This document shows positions 62,502 through 64,000 of a DNA stretch of 64,000 nt, one piece after another (position 1 is the stretch's first letter; each line of letters begins with the position of its first letter). Both the position numbers and the translations under genes were made by a program. The DNA comes from Chloroflexota bacterium. Lineage in GTDB: Bacteria; Chloroflexota; Anaerolineae; Anaerolineales; Anaerolineaceae. The DNA is taken from assembly GCA_021825925.1 (NCBI GenBank), contig JAKAFP010000005.1, positions 248,001-312,000 of the forward strand, read 5' to 3'. The notes under the pieces were generated by a model. The model saw nothing but the letters and a program-made list of their open reading frames with translations, did no database searches and was not told the DNA's origin.

Positions 62502-62531
62502 ATTGGGTTCTTTTAAAGAAAGGATGATCGA

Positions 62532-63173
62532 ATGAAAAACAAACTTATCAGTGTTTTCAGTGTGATGTTAATTGTTGCACTGACATTAACAGCCTGCAAC
62601 CTTCCGGGCAGCCAATCCAACTCTGCAACCGCTGAAGCTAACGCCGTTCCAACAGAAGCACCTTCCACTCCAGGTGCCTGCCTGGTCGGTACGTGGAATC
62701 TGAAAGATTTTGCACCTTATATGGATTCCATCAAACAAAACCTGAGTTCCAGCAGTAATAACAATGTGACCTTCACCAGCGGCGATTTTTCAGGTTCCGC
62801 CACCTTCGTGTTTAATACGGATGGCACCACCTCATTAAAAATGGATAGCTTCACTCAAAGTTTCACCATGTCCATGACGGTTTCTGAAAGCACCATTGAT
62901 ATTCCCATCACATTGACCGTCAATGGCAATTCAAGCGCGGAATACTCTGTTGAGGGCGATCAAATCACATTCACCAATCAGAACCCGGGCGACATGCAGG
63001 TAACCATTGATACCAATGGAACTGCATCCAGCATGGATCAAAGCCTTTTTGGTGATCCAGGCAGCCAGAAGTTGTACCAATATTCCTGTACGGACGCCAA
63101 CACCTTGTCATTAAAAGTGATCGCAGTAGAGAACATGGATCTGGCCCCACTGATCCTTACCAGAGCACAATAA
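62532..63173 (+). CDS. Small secreted lipoprotein of unknown function
   Basis: A 213-residue lipoprotein. Signal and lipobox LTAC lie at about residues 18-21, followed by a Ser/Thr/Ala-rich linker to about residue 50. A lipocalin-like or beta-sandwich body follows (GTWNLKDFAPYMDSIKQ, then repeated ITLTVNGNSSAEYSVEGDQITFTN strands). GTW at the start of the body is the usual opening of small lipocalin-like domains. AAAGGATGATCGA precedes the ATG. The role is unknown. Confidence 0.75.
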   Translation: MKNKLISVFSVMLIVALTLTACNLPGSQSNSATAEANAVPTEAPSTPGACLVGTWNLKDFAPYMDSIKQNLSSSSNNNVTFTSGDFSGSATFVFNTDGTTSLKMDSFTQSFTMSMTVSESTIDIPITLTVNGNSSAEYSVEGDQITFTNQNPGDMQVTIDTNGTASSMDQSLFGDPGSQKLYQYSCTDANTLSLKVIAVENMDLAPLILTRAQ

Positions 63174-63194
63174 TTTACAATAAAAACAAAAAGA

Positions 63195-63222
63195 GAACCG
63201 AATTCTTAGTTGAATTCGGTTC
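63195..63222. terminator. Bidirectional terminator
   Basis: GAACCGAATTC (63,195-63,205) and GAATTCGGTTC (63,212-63,222) are perfect 11-base arms with a 6-base loop, between convergent genes. T-rich sequence follows on both strands, stronger on the minus strand (TCTTTTTGTTTTTA). Confidence 0.88.
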
Positions 63223-63228
63223 TTTGAT

Positions 63229-63663
63229 TTATTTAGATTTTTCAAGTTTTATCACCACCCGTTCAGCCGCTGCATTTTCTAGATCTGACACATTCAGACT
63301 GCCATCCGGATTGAACTTCACTTTAAAATATTTAGCCATGTTGGCATGGCCGATGAAAAAATGAGAAAGCGCTTCTTTGACTTCTGCAGGTGTTTCGATA
63401 ACCGTCCCTGATACATTAAGCGATTTTCCCATGGTGAACAAAGTGGCCTGTGACCCGCCACGCAGGTTACGCCACCAGGTACGGGTGCGCAAACTGATCA
63501 CCGTGAATTTATCCGAATCCTCGATCAAGTTAATCGGAACCGACAGTTCGTTTCCCGTCTTGCGGCCCATCAAGGTAATGACCGCCAGGCCTTTGCCAAA
63601 CACTCTGCCCAAGGGGGACCGAATGAACGCGATCATGAACTGATTCCCTTTGTTTTGTGCCAT
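63229..63663 (-). CDS. Deazaflavin/flavin-dependent nitroreductase family (DDN/DUF385)
   Basis: A 144-residue split-barrel protein with VITLMGRKTGNELSVPINLIEDSDKFTVIS, WWRNLRGGSQATLFTMGKSLNVSGTVI and a C-terminal helix. The GRK(T/S)G...P(I/L) and WxxNL motifs are those of the F420-dependent DDN/DUF385 family. Whether it uses F420, FMN or heme cannot be told. ATG 63,663 with AGGAGAGAGC upstream was chosen over an in-frame start seven codons earlier. It is divergent from the TetR gene, a common arrangement for regulation. Confidence 0.85.
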   Translation of the reverse strand: MAQNKGNQFMIAFIRSPLGRVFGKGLAVITLMGRKTGNELSVPINLIEDSDKFTVISLRTRTWWRNLRGGSQATLFTMGKSLNVSGTVIETPAEVKEALSHFFIGHANMAKYFKVKFNPDGSLNVSDLENAAAERVVIKLEKSK

Positions 63664-63786
63664 GCTCTCTCTCCTGCACAACAAGACTGTCTATCTATTT
63701 ATCGTCCAACTTTTATTAATTGTAAGTGATTCTCAAATAAAAACCTATTGTCTTAACACCCATCCTGCTTTTGTAAGTCAGTATCA

Positions 63787-63814
63787 TTGACATTGGTCCC
63801 TCCTATAATATAAT
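63787..63814 (+). promoter_or_regulatory. Promoter of the TetR gene
   Basis: TTGACA (63,787-63,792) and TATAAT (63,809-63,814) are 16 bases apart, upstream of the TetR ATG and directly adjacent to an inverted repeat. Confidence 0.75.
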
Positions 63815-63843
63815 ATATGAATAATTTATTTTTATATTCATAT
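63815..63843. promoter_or_regulatory. Candidate TetR operator
   Basis: ATATGAATA (63,815-63,823) and TATTCATAT (63,835-63,843) are perfect inverted 9-base arms with an 11-base AT-rich spacer, located between the -10 element and the TetR start codon. Confidence 0.65.
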
Positions 63844-63853
63844 AAGGATCACC

Positions 63854-64000
63854 ATGCCACGCGGTTTTACAAACAATCAAACCCAAATCATTAAACAAAA
63901 ACTGATTGATTTTGCAATATCCATGATCCAGGAATCTGGTGTTCGCAAAACAACGATTGAACGCCTAACCCGGGCAGCCAATATTTCTACCGGAGCCTTT
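63854..64000 (+). CDS. TetR-family transcriptional regulator, truncated by the window edge
   Basis: A frame starting at ATG 63,854 stays open for 49 codons to the edge. The visible residues form the TetR DNA-binding half: QIIKQKLIDFAISMIQE is helix 1, then KTTIERLTRAANISTGAF, where the TTIERLTRAA recognition region precedes the expected aromatic turn. An AAGGATCACC site lies just before the ATG. It is divergent from the DDN-like reductase gene, and a promoter with a palindrome precedes it, so it probably represses itself and perhaps that reductase. Confidence 0.85.
   Translation, partial: MPRGFTNNQTQIIKQKLIDFAISMIQESGVRKTTIERLTRAANISTGAF

Noticed and set aside
1-64000. tRNA, rRNA, CRISPR, transposase or phage genes
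   Set aside because: I looked for cloverleaf ends, rRNA-like stretches, regular repeat-spacer arrays and transposase or integrase motifs and saw none.

Overview
The window reads as a chromosomal segment of an uncultured-type bacterium, most likely Chloroflexota and probably Anaerolineae. This is an inference from gene content: a MalT-type LuxR giant regulator, many lipoproteins with Thr/Pro-rich linkers or beta-propellers, HAAS/PadR pairs, a GH4/ABC sugar operon in place of a PTS, and DUF6326-like and DUF1801 genes. No rRNA, tRNA, CRISPR array, insertion sequence or phage gene was recognised, and no taxonomic marker was available to prove the placement.

Region 1 (1-14,486, all minus strand) is a surface-glycan cluster. 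Its upstream half encodes a complete CDP-3,6-dideoxyhexose pathway: RfbF/AscA, RfbG/AscB, RfbH/AscC, a flavin reductase replacing AscD/E3, an RmlC-fold epimerase like AscE, and SDR reductases. It is followed by a GT2 glycosyltransferase and two tandem GT-C (GT87-like) membrane glycosyltransferases. The last part is a ThDP enzyme, an HpcH/HpaI aldolase, an SDR and the first codons of a possible AroB-like enzyme at the left edge. Base composition falls sharply inside the cluster: the membrane and GT genes at 3.4-8.2 kb are far more AT-rich than the rest, which suggests mosaic acquisition.

Region 2 (15.0-17.3 kb) is a two-gene aldehyde:ferredoxin-oxidoreductase unit with a four-cluster ferredoxin.

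Region 3 (17.3-28.6 kb) is a chitobiose/amino-sugar utilisation locus. A NagB-II-like SIS deaminase is divergent from a LacI regulator, which is followed by a complete Opp-type ABC importer, a GH4 glycosidase, a BadF-type amino-sugar kinase and a ChbG/YdjC deacetylase. A strong promoter overlapping a large palindromic operator precedes lacI.

Region 4 (28.6-44.7 kb) holds a zinc-ribbon/propeller membrane protein, small membrane proteins, a MalT-like regulator, a CPBP protease, a PadR-flavodoxin-membrane operon, and a MacB-type ABC exporter joined to a NarL-type two-component system.

Region 5 (44.7-64.0 kb) is mostly envelope and housekeeping functions: an ECF sigma factor with a DUF4179-like anti-sigma, a LysM/Ig-like wall protein with a Thr/Pro-linker lipoprotein, a glycerophosphodiesterase, VOC and DUF1801 proteins, an ABC-F ATPase, a second PadR with a HAAS membrane protein, two propeller lipoproteins, a DUF985 cupin, a GNAT-like protein, a small lipoprotein, a DDN/DUF385 reductase and the start of a TetR regulator.
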